From Triatoma infestans (Eukaryota > Arthropoda > Insecta > Hemiptera > Reduviidae), in assembly GCA_011037195.1 (NCBI GenBank), contig JAAEAF010014548.1, forward strand, positions 124,001-188,000: a stretch of 64,000 bases of DNA. The letters run 5' to 3'. The number at the start of each line of letters is the position of its first letter. Positions within the stretch are counted from its first letter, which is position 1. Below are positions 24,435-37,700 of the stretch, in pieces. The notes beneath the pieces are model-generated. The model was not told the DNA's origin. It saw only the letters and a list, made by a program, of their open reading frames with translations, and did not search any database. Both the position numbers and the translations under genes were made by a program.

Positions 24435-25475
24435 AAGTGGAAGTTCTGCGAAAATATCAAATTTTCAAGTCCACCGGGAACACGTACTTCCGTGTAACTT
24501 GCATACTAAAAATATATTTCAAAACGAAAATTGCTGAAAATTCAATTCACACTAAGCTTTCTATTAAATTGCCTTTAGTATCTTTGATGACTTTACTAAT
24601 ACATTTTTACTTTCTTTTACTCCCAATACGAAAAAGTATAAATATGAACAAATGTTTTTGGCGAATAGTCTGTATGTCTGTGGGCGCATGCGTGCGTGCT
24701 GGACTGTTTTTACAGAATTTCTTAAAAACGAAAAATCGCAGGATACTCAAACTTTGTATTCCATTTATGTACTATCACCGCACCAGACACGAAAGCTTGG
24801 GGCAAAATCTATCAACCGGAAGTGCGACTTTACTGAATTATTTTTTCAGTTTTTCGGGAATTTCTCGCAAAAGGCTTCGTATAAATTTTATTTATTTGCC
24901 CATCACTTTAATTTGAAATATTTTCCCGAGAACATTGATTTTTTTGGAGAGAAAAGTAGCGTTATGCTTTCCTCTAATGTACCACTTTCAGTTTAATATA
25001 TGGTTTTACCAGCTACATAATATTAATACAATTAGAAACATTAATAAAATTCCAAATTTGAAGAAAATCGGTTAACCGGAAGTACGAATTTACAGAATAA
25101 GTCTTTGAGTTTTTTGGAGTCTTCTCGAAAACAGCTACAATTTTCTTGAGACTTGGATTGCTCACAGCACATATAAATACGTATCTTTTTTTTTGATATA
25201 TTTGTCCGAAAAAGATTATTATTTTAGAACGTTTCTTTGGGGGGGTGGGAGAGGTTGTCTGTCTTTTAGATTTAAATTTAAAATGGGCAAAGTCTTCCGT
25301 AGTTTTGTCAGAGGACATTCACAAAATTTTAAAGAAAATTTTTTAATTAAATTGAATTAATTGAATTAAGAGAAAGTAGAATTAATGATTTTTTTCTTTT
25401 TCAGTTTTCGACTATTTTCCCGAAAATGGTTCCAACGATTTTCTTTAAACTTTGCATGCTATCCAAATAAATATC
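24435..25475 (-). repeat. dispersed repeat family copy/copies (reverse)
   Basis: Reverse-order blocks: gcgtgcgtgctgg microsatellite-like stretch, aaacgaaaaatcgcaggata, tactatcaccgcaccagaca, tcaaccggaagtgcgacttt, tgctttcctctaatgtacca, tatatggttttaccagctac, aagaaaatcggttaaccgga, tcttctcgaaaacagctaca. A last piece lies at 25395-25475. It faces the plus copy at 23545 tail to tail. Confidence 0.8.
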
Positions 25476-26910
25476 TCCCTTTTAAGATTGATATTTGTTG
25501 AGTTTTGGGGGTATTAGAACGTAAAGTTTTCCTCAAAGTGCCATTTAATACAATGTACAGTTTTCACGTTTACTAATTTTAGATCCATTAAATGCTTTCC
25601 TCTAATTCTAACTTTCAAGAAAAATCGTTGGCAGCGTCACTTTCAGTGTAGACTAGTGAATTTTCCATTTTTTAGCTATAATGATTTTCTTAAACGTTAA
25701 AATTATGGCTGTACATCTATAGACCTCTCACATTTATTTTTGAACATTTGAAAAATTTATTTTATGCGGGTTCAGAAGGAGTGAAGTTTGACCTCAATTG
25801 TTGAAGACTGAAAAGAGAACTGAAACTAGACTACAAAGTAATCTGACTCAAGTTCCGGCTATAAGCTTAAAATCCAACACTACCCTCATAATCACTTATT
25901 GTTGTGTTTATTATTCAGGGTAACTAAACATAAGACATTTGACAATAATTATAGTTGCATTAACAACTATAATGCAATATGTCAATTGTAGTTGGCTCCC
26001 TCCGAAGGAGAGGGGAATGGATTAGCCACTTCTTCAGGGATCACTGCGTCCCTGCGGGTATCCCCAATCTAATAATACAATAGTTGATATTTGCATTCCA
26101 TTTTTAACCCTTTCCTTTCGGTAATTAGGTATTTTAAGGAAATTCCCGCCAATTTAGGTCATACCAGTCCCCCCGCCATGCAAATATAGCGTTCATTTTA
26201 CAAGAAGAGAATGTCACTCAGTCAGGTTGTTTTGCAAGACCCAACTGGTTTTAGAAATGCCCAAAGGCACAACAGCTCCTGCTTAGTCCATTAAATGGCA
26301 GGTTAATAATGCCCAACCAGCGCGCAGGGTCAAACCTTAGGTCTTCCACCCCGCTACGAGAAATCAGAGAAGGCACTCTAACAAGCTCCGGTGAACAGTG
26401 CACAACCAGCACTTCCAGCTATGTGCTGGTACCAGACTTAAATTTATATTGCGAACCTTCTCTCAATCAACTCATGATATAATTACTAGAGTTGTTATTC
26501 AAACCACGACCACTCTTTTTCTTGGCCTTGACCGGCATCATTATCTTCATCCTTCTCCAGAATTTTCATTTAATTAGATCAGTCTAGAAATGTTTGACTT
26601 CCAATGTTCAAAGTTCACCATGAATAATGTTACATCAACTTATTCTCAAAAATGAAATCCTAACTATGCTGGACAAAAACTCAGATATTATTTATTGTAC
26701 AGGTTAATTTCTAATAAGATTTTGTAAAAGTTATTCCGTCTATTATCTCACAATTTTTACTACCTTCGAATTAAACTGAAATTAACCATATAATATATTG
26801 GCTTAGACAGAAAGATATTAATTAGATTCTTGACGTTGTAATCAGGATTATTATTCTTACAAAAATTGGTGGGTGTATGTGAATTATTAATGTAACACCC
26901 ATTTTACATG
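25476..26910. other. no gene; G+C-richer segment with a motif shared with 34.7 kb
   Basis: 26025-26085 (gattagccacttcttcaggg, gcgtccctgcgg) matches 34745-34800 (gactagccatttcttcaggc, gcgtccctgcgc). The block 26100-26460 is richer in G+C and looks like transposon sequence, but shows no domain. Confidence 0.4.
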
Positions 26911-27111
26911 TATATGTAAGTTAACGTGTAAGTAATATTACACGTAGTATATGTAAGTTAACGTGTAAGTAATATTACACGTAGTATATGTAAGTTAACG
27001 TGTAAGTAATATTACACGTAGTATATGTAAGTTAACGTGTAAGTAATATTACACGTAGTATATGTAAGTTAACGTGTAAGTAACATTACACGTAGTATAT
27101 GTAAGTTAACA
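26911..27111 (+). repeat. 37-bp tandem array, about 5.4 copies
   Basis: Unit begins tatatgtaagttaacgtgta and ends attacacgtag. Copies start at 26911, 26948, 26985, 27022, 27059 and 27096 (partial), with only one visible substitution. Each unit holds the inverted arms cgtgtaa and ttacacg and a GTTAAC palindrome. Confidence 0.95.
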
Positions 27112-27855
27112 TTTATGAAAATCATATAAAGTTTAGCACTGGGAATTCTGGGTAGTGTATATAAACTTCTTACGAGGAAGTGGTAAGAGAGCGTGAAGAC
27201 CTCATTCCACAGTTGTATCGCTGTATCACTGCACTATTACATCATTACATAGTGATATGTATAATAAATCCAACTTGTTATAAGTTACATATCACCCTTG
27301 AGGGACTTTTATGGTTGATATTTATATTTGTGCATATGCTACCATCTAGGAGGTTGTGCAAAAGCTTTCTTTTTGTTTATCTTTAAATAAATATATCTTC
27401 AAAATGGCTGCTTAGAATATTACACATAGCAACTATTCAATTTAATGATTTTAATGATTTCATACTTTCTATGATTCAGTATTCTTCAATTCTGGATTAT
27501 ACAATGATATCGGTTTTCAGTTCTTTGTAGAAAGTGTTTTACATTTCTTTTTTTTGCAAGTTCCCATTTGTGAACAACTGAGCCCTTACTATCCCGTTCT
27601 GAAATGGTGTTAAAACCAAGTGTGAAATACACATTTACACACACATACACCCCTACCTCTTACACTACTTTATACAATTATAAAATTGACCAGTTTTCTT
27701 CAAAGTTGTTACACAAAGTTACCCTAACGAAATTTTGCTTGGGAGGATGACTATACCACGCCAATACTATTTGAAGTAGAGGCTGTACCTCCTCCTAGGT
27801 AATTTCAATAGCACATGAAATTTAACATCGCAGATTCCCTAGGGACCTTGACTAA
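27112..27855. other. no gene seen
   Basis: A+T-rich noncoding sequence. A 68-codon plus-strand frame near 27180 is not recognisable. Confidence 0.45.
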
Positions 27856-27859
27856 AATC

Positions 27860-28400
27860 AATTTTTGCGAAGTAACATTTGATATAAAAATTATATGTTT
27901 CTATATAAGTATTTGCATTCCAAAATTTAAAGAAAATCGTTAAAGAGTTTTCAAGAAAATTCCAAAACAATCCGAAAACTATTCTGTAAAGTAACTTCCG
28001 GTTAACCTGAAGATTCTTCATTTTTGGAATTTCAGCAATGTTAATGTTTATATATGAATAGTTGATAGATGCATAAATTGCCTTAAGTTGTACTCTAAAG
28101 GAAAGCCTAATTTTGCAGCTCCTCCAGAACCTTCCAGAGAATCGATTTTTCTCGAAAAAATGTTTAGATCTATTATTGAGAAAAATCACAAAAATTAAAA
28201 AAAAAACTATCTCGAAATGTCAGTGTCAGATGCGGTAATAGTAATATCAAATTTGAACTTTTAGAGATAATTCATGTTCAAGATATTTTTGTTTACACCC
28301 ATACTTACAGTCCATTTGCTAAAACAAATTTGTTCGTCTCAGAGGAGACATTTCCGGCAAAAACTCAATTTCCAAAATTTAACACGACAATAATTTCCAT
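27860..28400 (+). repeat. dispersed repeat family copy
   Basis: aaagaaaatcgttaaagagt, gtaaagtaacttccggttaa, gtactctaaaggaaagccta, agaatcgatttttctcgaaa, gtcagatgcggtaatagtaa, ggcaaaaactcaatttccaa occur in family order. More diverged than the copy at 20.4 kb. Confidence 0.7.
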
Positions 28401-30785
28401 TTTTACAGCAGTAGAAATTATCAATCATTCAAATATATATATATATATTATATATTATTATACACTATATATTTATATTATTGAGATATAATATATTTCT
28501 AATAGTAATTTTCTCTATATATTTTATTCATACTGAAGGGGATTTAGTTTTGTAAATATTTTAGGCGTATAAGTCTATGGAACCTAGAGAAAAATTGAGC
28601 TGTAGCATAGCTGTAAATATCAAATGGTTGAAGTCAACCACTAACTATTGGAAACGCTGTTAAAAGAAGAATGCTAATCCAGGCTCTAAATCCAGTTGTA
28701 ATCTGGTTTTATGCAAGATTTAGTAGAAAGGAATGAGTTCTTTCTCAGTAGAATTCTTGTAACTCTTTCTTCCCGCAGTGCTACGAAAAAATTTGTGTTT
28801 AACGTTTGTGATAAACAGGATAGCCAGTTTTGGTTTTAATATCAAGGGAAACAATAAGAAACTGAAAGGTAGTACTAGCAAAAGAAAGCAAGCCGAAAAA
28901 GGCAAAGCACCTATGCGCTAGGATTTGGAATGAACTGCATCTTTTGCAAAATGCCATTGCATTAACCAGATAATGAGCAGAAAAGTTTGAATCATTAAAC
29001 AGGAAGTTTACGTCTTCTTATCTGTTTCTCCTTCTACAACTTTTTCTTCTTCTTTGTCTCTTTGCTTATAACAACCATGAAATAATCGAATCTCAGCCAC
29101 CATCGTTCCTACTTCTCAATGCACCTTCCACCTTTGAAGACCCAACTTACTGTCAAATGAGATGCATTTTTATGCCTTTTGGATTCACTACAAAAACCCT
29201 CCATTCAAAGAACGTGCCCAGCAATGCTTGGCAATTATATCTGGATTGCTGAAAAGTATTTCTCAGATGGTTCTAGAACCCTACATCCACCCTGCATTAT
29301 TACAACTTTCATAATTTTACTTATCTCTTTCTTTCTTATCTACAAGATTTCTGCCCATTCGGTTAAACCGGCGCATCCCGAGCCTTTGGTGACCTCTAAG
29401 TCAGGGGTCCTCAATACATGAATTAACCAGATAATGAGGAAGTTGGTAGCAATAATTACTTCCTTGCAGCAGTAAAATACGATCATTTTTGTGAGGGTTG
29501 CGAACACATGTCTTATTGTTAATCCTTTTGGGGAAGAATACCTATATCTGATTTAATCAGGTGATAAATAAAAACGTGAGATTTAAAATAATATTATTCA
29601 ACACGTACACAAAAAAAGCTCTTCAATTTCATGTTCTAAACTATTCACTATTATGTTGGAGATGAGACCTTTATTAGACGAGTCCAATTTACCAGCATTT
29701 AATTAGTTTTAGCTTAATTAAAATCATTAGGATTTTAGATGTAATAATAAACTCTCTCTCTCTATTTCTCCCGCCTCCATTTTCCTTCTCTTTCTCACTC
29801 ACACTCTCTCTCTCTCTGTTTGTGTGTGGGTGGGGTGAAATCAGACCAGGCCGTGTCATTAATCAAATAATGAACAGAATACAAACTGATTTATTTACAA
29901 TACTAATCAAACTTGCAGGTAATTAATAGTCATTAAATAAAATATTAAATTACTAAACCTATTTACCAATAATATAACGTAAATAACTATTTAGCGCTCA
30001 TTTTAGGCCTGTACAATTATATTTTATTTTATTTTTAACACGTTTAAAAATAAGTTTAAAATGTAAAATGTAATTAGTAATTAAATCTACTGTAATTAGG
30101 AATTTAATATGAACTATTTAAAAGTAAAGAAACCAATTACACATTATAAAATTACTTTCTCTGCCTGCAGTAACCGGAAGTATGCAACCGGGTCAAATGA
30201 TCAAAAGTGAATTATGATTGAAATATACGTTGCGAAACCCCGTGAGTACGAAAAAAATCGAATAATTTGTTTATGTAATTTAAAAAAAACAAAAAAACAA
30301 ATCGGATATTCCGATTAGATACCTCCAATGAAATCCGACGCGAAGGTTTACGAGATCAACGTGGAAGTGGTGAAAGGTTTCATTGCTTTCGCGCTTTTTT
30401 TTTCGATAAACATCTTCAACGATTCTTTTTAAGCTTTTCATAATAATATATACATACTATGATTGTTTGAAACATTAAAAAAGCAATGAAATTTTTGAGG
30501 CTTTGAGGCACGACCTAATACCCAATTATCGGCCAATGGCAATGCAACTGTTACAGGCGGAATATTAACACTTTTGCGGTATTATCGTGTAATAATAGAA
30601 ACACCTTATTGCTGTATAGCTTGAAAATTGTGCATTCTGATTGGCTTACTGAGTTATTGAGTGATAATTAGCGTAATAAACAACCAAATGAATTTAAATT
30701 GGAATTGTCGCAATTTCATCCTGATTAGTTGAAAATTTTGTAATAGTAATGTCTGATTGGTTGTGAGGTTGTTTGACTTTCTCTG
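28401..30785. other. no gene seen; simple repeats
   Basis: Holds an AT-repeat stretch (28432-28480) and a CT-rich run (29745-29815). Short frames at 28720-28905 (minus) and 29179-29421 (plus) have no recognisable domain. Confidence 0.45.
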
Positions 30786-30789
30786 ACCG

Positions 30790-31125
30790 CTGAAGTATTG
30801 CGATCGTGTCCACTTTTTTTTAAGTTGAGAAATATATGTTTTGACGCTTTCTGATTACGAAAACAGTGTCGAAAGTGTCCAGAAAGTCAAAGCCTGACAT
30901 TCTATTTAGGTACTACCGCCATATATGACATGAAGGTTTCACAAAAAAATCCACTAAACGAAAGTACCACTTTACTGTATGTTTCATTCAGTTTTTTGCG
31001 ATTTTTCAGGAAAACAGTTCTGATTAAACTTCATACACTATTTGCCCAGATAAGATTTCCCTTTCTCAGATATTTTATTCACACACACAGGCAGACTATC
31101 GCTAAAAACATTTTTTCATACAAAC
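30790..31125 (-). repeat. dispersed repeat family copy (reverse)
   Basis: gaagtattgcgatcgtgtcc starts the reverse copy. Then catatatgacatgaaggttt, gtaccactttactgtatgtt and ctgattaaacttcatacact, with a short CA run and gctaaaaacattttttcata. Confidence 0.7.
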
Positions 31126-31446
31126 ACTTTTCTCTTCCTTAGAAGTAAGAGGACGTAAAAAACTCACTTTTTTCCTCCTTTTTTTTGAGATAGCTTCACA
31201 GGATCAGAGGGATTTTGGTAATGCAGGTTTATAAACTGCAAACTTTAAATTTACATTTTAGTATTCATATCTTATTATTGGACGACCACTCAGTATTTCA
31301 TACATTATACAACGTCACATTACTTTTTCATTGGCAATTCTTAGTCAACAACAAAAAATATTACCAATTATATAAACATATTACTTCTATTAACAATTTA
31401 TATAATTATACGGACTAATTTAGAAAAATAATAATGATTTAATAGT

Positions 31447-31452
31447 TTTATT
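31447..31452 (-). promoter_or_regulatory. candidate poly(A) signal AATAAA for the 5'-nucleotidase
   Basis: AATAAA on the minus strand about 90 bases after the stop codon. A second AATAAA overlaps the region just after the stop, so the actual cleavage site is uncertain. Confidence 0.45.
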
Positions 31453-31540
31453 AAACATGTCAACTTTGTAAAACTATGTCAATCACGTTTAGTTCTAAAT
31501 TATAACAGCTGACGTAATGTTTTTTATAAAATTACATAAT

Positions 31541-31731
31541 TTATTTGCTGACATAACTTTTAATGAACAATAAGATCACCATGTTGACGATTAAATAAAA
31601 GTTGCACTGCATGAAAATAGCTGAATTTGGTGATTTTAAATTATCTGGTATTATGATCCTACCTTCTTCGCCCGGATATATAGGACTCATTTGTTCCAAA
31701 TATTTTGCCACAGTGTCTAAAAGAATCTCAT
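31541..31731 (-). CDS. 5'-nucleotidase terminal exon with GPI-signal-like tail
   Basis: Encodes DEILLDTVAKYLEQMSPIYP, then GEEGRIIIPDNLKSPNSAIF and a hydrophobic tail (LIVNMVILLFI) ending KSYVSK-stop. YPGEEGRI is the usual end of the globular domain. The following small residues (Ser, Asn, Ser, Ala) plus a hydrophobic stretch fit a GPI-attachment signal (inference). Acceptor ttttcag. Confidence 0.88.
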
Positions 31732-34700
31732 CTGAAAAGGAAAAATTCATTTCAATAGGAATAATGCAAGAATTTGCACAAAAAAATTTCGTAACTTCAA
31801 ATATAATGTTGGTTGTCTAGAGGGTGGTGTTGTAAAGCCAAATTCAGTCTGGCACCTGAAAGATCCATTAGGTTAATTTTGATCCATAGGTTGTTAGTAT
31901 TTGTACAGAGAATGTAGGAGCCCTCAAAGTGTATATATAGTATGAGTGAGTTGTCTATATAGTATAAGTGAGTTGTCTATATAGTATGAGTGAGTTATAT
32001 ATATAGTATGAGTCAGTTGTTTTTGTGGAGAACTAGATTTTCTGGATTATCGGTTTAAAAGCACATACATCGTTATAGGCCTGGCAAGATGAGGCCGATT
32101 GGTTTTGCTGGGAGAAAGTTGAAACTTCTTTTATAGAAGCACCGGTATCAGTGTCAAATGAAAAGAAAAACACAGCCCACAAACTTCACGGAGAGGACTC
32201 ACCCTCTATTTTTGTTTTGCCTCTAATAAAAAGTCTAGGATTATAGAACGTTCTCCAAATAGATGAAAGTTTACAATATTTCCATTAGGGATAGGGTGGT
32301 GTAATGGCAGCAATAGGATGGCTGATTAATGAAGGACACACGCACAAACTGAACCGTGCTCATAATTCTATCTAGCTGTAGTGCGAAGAGAGAAGAATAT
32401 AATAGGGATAGAGTGATCGAGCTTGATGAATGTAGGATGATGTAGTGTTTGCTGATGATGTTATCCGCCTGAAGAGCGAAGTGGCTAATTAGAACGTGGA
32501 TTTGCTAAAATGGCCTTGATGAACCTTTCAAGGTCATCTACAGACTTTGGTAAGTCAGATTTTCGGCTTGTTATCCCAGTTTCTCCTACTCTTAATGGAG
32601 CTGGAGGCAGCTTTTAAGGGAAGCTTGTCTGTCTAAGTTGAAGCTCATTAGCAGTGGGTGTGGCAGGGAGGGTGATGCTTGGAATCTGATGGTGTTGTCG
32701 CGGCACCACTAGTATGGAACTATTGGAATTTATCAATAGTAACCTAATTTAGGAATTTCTACTTTACTTTAATATTATTGATATATTTTAGCAATTTCTT
32801 GAAAATTTATTTTTTATTGGATAAATTTCACCATGAAAGGAGTCTATTGTGCTACCCCACCGGTGCCAGAGTACCCTTTCAACCTAGAGTACCCTTTCCA
32901 AATTAAGATATCTGAGAAATTTCAGAATCTGGGAAGGTTCTAAGGCGAGAATATCTTCCTCACACACCTGGTAACGGTCCAGGCGTCCATAGCTTCTCTG
33001 GTGGGTAGCGGCACAGATGGTCCCTGAATCTACAAAGCTCAGTGAGGAAACCCATCAGAATACGAAGCCTATATTTACTCAGACTGATGTTTCAGATCTT
33101 GTCTGGTTATAATCGCCCAGGCAGATCTTAGCTCGCTTGAGTCTGGGAAGGTTTTCCAGAGCGGTGCTCTCTTCACTTACTCCTCATTTCTGAGCACTTC
33201 CCGGACAGACTAGTCGCTTATCCCTCAAAATGGTTCCAGCCTCAAAAAGGGAGATACAGCGCATTGTACCTTGCCAGGATGTCTGCCATCTAACTGCCTC
33301 CCACGCCAAAATTTCCTGGCACCGAAAATAGGGTAACTCAAATGACGGTCATTGACTCATTTCCATACTGTTTTGAACTGATGACATAAGAACTGTGCTT
33401 TAATGGCAGTTTGACAATTGGATAGGATTATAATATTCTGATTCCGATATTTCCTTTCGAGGTTATTTCAAACTCATCTCCTTCACATTCAAGTGCCTAA
33501 ATTTCCCCCTAGAAGATGGTGGGAATCTTGCCTATAGGCCCAAACATTCCGGCTTCAGTTACATCAAGGGTCCTCGACCCGTCCGTATACCATACAATGG
33601 CATGTTCTTTAATGCCAAACAGAGCTGATTCACTGCTCCACTCTCTTCAGGTGCATCGCTTCGAAGAGAAATTATGACAGAGCTATACTTTTTACTCATA
33701 GCATCCCTAGGGGCGTTCCAAAGGGGGCAGCTAGCACTTAGGGATAACCATTCCCTTGCATTCAAACCTTAATTTACTTTAGACATTGATTTTAATAGAA
33801 TAATTGTTATATTAATCAGCTGTTGTAGAAAAAAGTTATGGTGTATTGTAGGTAAATGTTAAGGGATTGAAATTATATGTTTGTGTACAAAATGGAAAAG
33901 ATGATTACAGAAATATTGGAATTTGAGAAAAAAAGTCGCAGCAGCTTTGCATACGCTTGAAATCAGCCCCATGGTATAAACATAAAAGAAGTTTATGTGA
34001 CGATTGGTTGACAGCAATAACTGATCAGTTAAGAATATCTATATCACCATAAATATGCTCCTTCTTGGCTTCTTCTTTGAACATATAATAACCATCGCCA
34101 CCATCGGAGGTAAACAATGTCGTCGCTACTGAATACATTTTGTTCGGTTCAATTTTTGAATATGTTGGTATGGTGCAGTTTGCACATCTGGACATCGCGT
34201 TCTTCAGCACTAAACGACCCTTCTCATTCTGCATGTATTCCACTATTAATCCTGCAATAATAAAGAAAAAATATATACATTTCCTTAATTAGTTAATTAT
34301 GTTGCTTATGAAGAGATCAAAAGTGCGTTAGCACTCATAGGAACATAAAACCTTAATTCGGACTACCTTTTTTTTTTCAGCAATTTGGTTATCAGACTGT
34401 GTATTTTTGAAGACTACTTTGTTGAACATAATGATGTAGCTACAATACGTTAAGTTCGAACATTAGTGAAAGCTTTCTGACTCCCGACAAAGCTTTTGTC
34501 CTTAGTTAGCCGGCAGCATTGATTAGCTGCACAATTTTCCCTTTTTCGAAGTATCTTCGGGCAGTTTGTTATAATGTACTATATAATGTAACAGATTTGT
34601 CCATGTTAAATTCGGAAAAATCACGGATTTTAGGATTTAACTAATCATTCCAAACTCTCCCCTCGTCATGTCTTCAAATCCATTGCCTTTTTTCCAAGGC

Positions 34701-37700
34701 CTCTGTCTTATATCTTAAACATTAACTTCCAAGTAAGCCAATTGGACTAGCCATTTCTTCAGGCAACTTGGCGTCCCTGCGCGATATTCCAGTTTAACAA
34801 ATGAAACAACGCTTATTACTAACATCCCCGGCAGTACAATTAGGGCGTATATTTGAGTGTGTAACTACTTGCAGAACTCATAGACATTCTCTAGTTCAAC
34901 TCACATACTCATTCACTCTTAAACATTGTACATGTTACATTCTATGTGTCATAGCCACAATTATTCTTTTAGGATTCGGTGGCTAAGAAGCTACTCCCTC
35001 TGTATATATATCTGTTCATGTAATGCCCTGAAGTTTCCTGTTGATACAAGTTAATCAGGTAGCAATTCCGTAAATTTCATAATTCCATTTTTGCCCATAT
35101 TAATCCCGTCGTACAAAGTTTGTCAGCTCGCACCATTCCAAACAATCCGCCATGACGGTTGGTATGTCACTATCTTTTCGACTACCTCAATAAACTTAAT
35201 TAGAGCTTGGATGTACTCTTATCTGAAGAAATTTAAAGTCCCCGTGCCAATTATTTCTGCCAATATTAGCATATTTTCTTGCAAAATTCTAAAGCAAGAA
35301 ACGGTTCAATTGAAACTTGAAATTCACAAATAATGTCATCTTGATATGTTTGAGGACTTAAAACAACTATGTAGCAAGTTAAAAGAAAATCGTTGTCTTA
35401 TTTAACGAATGTGTTAAAGACTGTACAAAGTTTCTACTAATTTGAGCCTGAGAATGCTCCGTACTCATGTTATTAGGTGTGGATAAAATTCGCCCCCAAG
35501 CGAACTGCTAATAATGCGTCTTTAGCATGAGAAGCCAAGGTTTGAATATCAGTTTGAATATTTATAGACAGTGATGGTTGGGCTACAAGAGAAGAAGTGG
35601 CTACCTGCGGTTGGTATACGAAACTCAACAGTCGCTGAAACTAAATATCAACAAAAAAACTCTGCGTGGAGATCACACGCCTTTCAAAAAAATTGGCTCT
35701 CTGAGCTGTTACACCACGGATTGACTTGATCTGGCTTTCTGTTCACTCACTTTAAAATCAATAAAACATATTTCTGAACTCCGTTGACCACAAAAATTTT
35801 ATTTTGTCCAGGCAATAAGAAAAAATAATTTAAAATACGGCAAACTAAAAAGTTGATCACTACAAATGGAAATAATATTTACTGCATGCAGCTCATGAGC
35901 TGACTGAGAAGAAAAAGTTGTAACTTATGTGTTACTCGTAAAAATAGTTGGCACAAAGAAAAGAGAATTCCCGGACACGTAAGAACAAAATTACTCCAGC
36001 AAATGATTTATTATTATAAACACTACATTGAAGCTAATAGGCTTATTGCACGGAATTGGGTAAGGGTATATAAACAAAAAGTCGAATTAATACAGAGGTA
36101 GTTGAAAGCTAAGTAATTAAGAAAAAAATATATACATACAAGTATTTTACAATATGAACTATATATCTAACTTTTCTGCCTGGTCTATCCTTTCCTTTTA
36201 TTCTCTTTTCAAATTTTTCCCTCCCCATTAGTATATCTATTTCTCCCCTGTGCATCTTCACACATATATATACACAACTTGAAAATAAACTAAAGGCCAA
36301 AATCAATACCAAACTGTAAGGAGAAAAACACAAAATAAAAATAAAAGCTGCAAAGTAGAATACGAAACGTGAAACGAAAAATTCATTACTCATACTAAAA
36401 TACCTAAAAAGTTATAAAAGAACAATATTTATACGAACAAAGACTATATTCATAATATAAGTTAGAATTATCAATTACGTACTTAATTTCAATTTCCTCA
36501 AGTTGAGACTGCTTAAAATATAAGTGTCTGTGCGACAGACACCCAAGGCGCGGGGGCAAACGTTGAGGCGAAAATCAGAAGCGAGAAAAAATGGCGAACG
36601 GAAGAAAATTGGACTGTAATAAGAAATAATAAACAAAGGCGAGACTTACCTTCTTGATGACTGCGAATGCTGACGCAAAGGCGATGAAGTGATAGGCGGA
36701 AGGGGGGATAGGAAGCTGTGACGTCTGTATGTGGATGTGCTATGTGTGGGGTGTGTTTGGGTGTGGGTGCGTGGGTGGCGAAGAAAGGAACTCAGGGGAG
36801 CGGAAAGGGATTGGAATGCTCCTTTAGAAGCGGATGACGCGGCTGGTGAAGCGGCTGATGGTTTTACAATAGCCCAGGCGCGGCAGGTGAGTGATTCTGA
36901 AGATGATGGCGAGGAAAGACGAGTCTTGTGTCTCAAGGAGATAATGAGTATTCATTTGAAGGCGAAAGGCGCGAATTAGGTGAATAAATGTAAGGTGAAC
37001 TCACAACACACCACTAACTATAGAAGCTAAAGCGGAAAACAAGTTGTACTGGCGAGAGATAGAAGGTAAGTGAGTCAGAGCTCACGGCGTTGGCCGGATG
37101 TGCCAGCGGAAGTAGTGGGGAAAGGAACATGAGTTGGAGTGATGCAATATTTGAGAAGAACTAAAGAAAGGCGCTAAAAAACAGGGGAGAATAAAGACGG
37201 AAGTAGATAAGTGTAGGAAGAACGCGCGCGCGCGCACGGGCGGATGCGCGCGTGCGTGAGCAGGAGAGCTGGGCGCAATAAACACCGACCCAACAATAAG
37301 AGTAAACATGATCTAACTTTTCCAAGAAAAAATGTCTAATATGTTAATAATATTGTTATAATCATCTGAGTTCTTTATATATCTGCTTAAATACACTGAT
37401 CTAACATTAGAGTATAAAGGACAATTTAATAAAAAGTGAGCAACTTCTCTTTGCATTCTCGGAAACAACACAAACAGCGTACTTTATCAAAAACAAATTT
37501 TTCTCCTTTAATACTATATAGTCCGATGTGATGTTTGGAAGCCATACGTAACTGACAGAATGCTCTGATTTTATTGATGGTTTTACAGATATTTCTATAG
37601 TACATATAAACGGAATTAATTATTTTGTCAATGCAGATTATTGCTAAATGCTGTTATATTATTTAATAAATATAATAATTTAACTTATTATTATATTATT

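Noticed and set aside
26911..27111. CRISPR-like array
   Set aside because: Units are contiguous with no unique spacers, in a eukaryotic genome; this is a tandem repeat.
32440..32480. Plus-strand VFADDVIRLKSE, resembling an RT FADD motif
   Set aside because: No other RT motif in frame or nearby, and it lies next to unrelated sequence; a chance match is more likely.
36646..36979. Overlapping frames on both strands in the G+C-rich island as a protein-coding gene
   Set aside because: No recognisable family and the open frames are expected from high G+C; kept only as a possible promoter/first-exon region.
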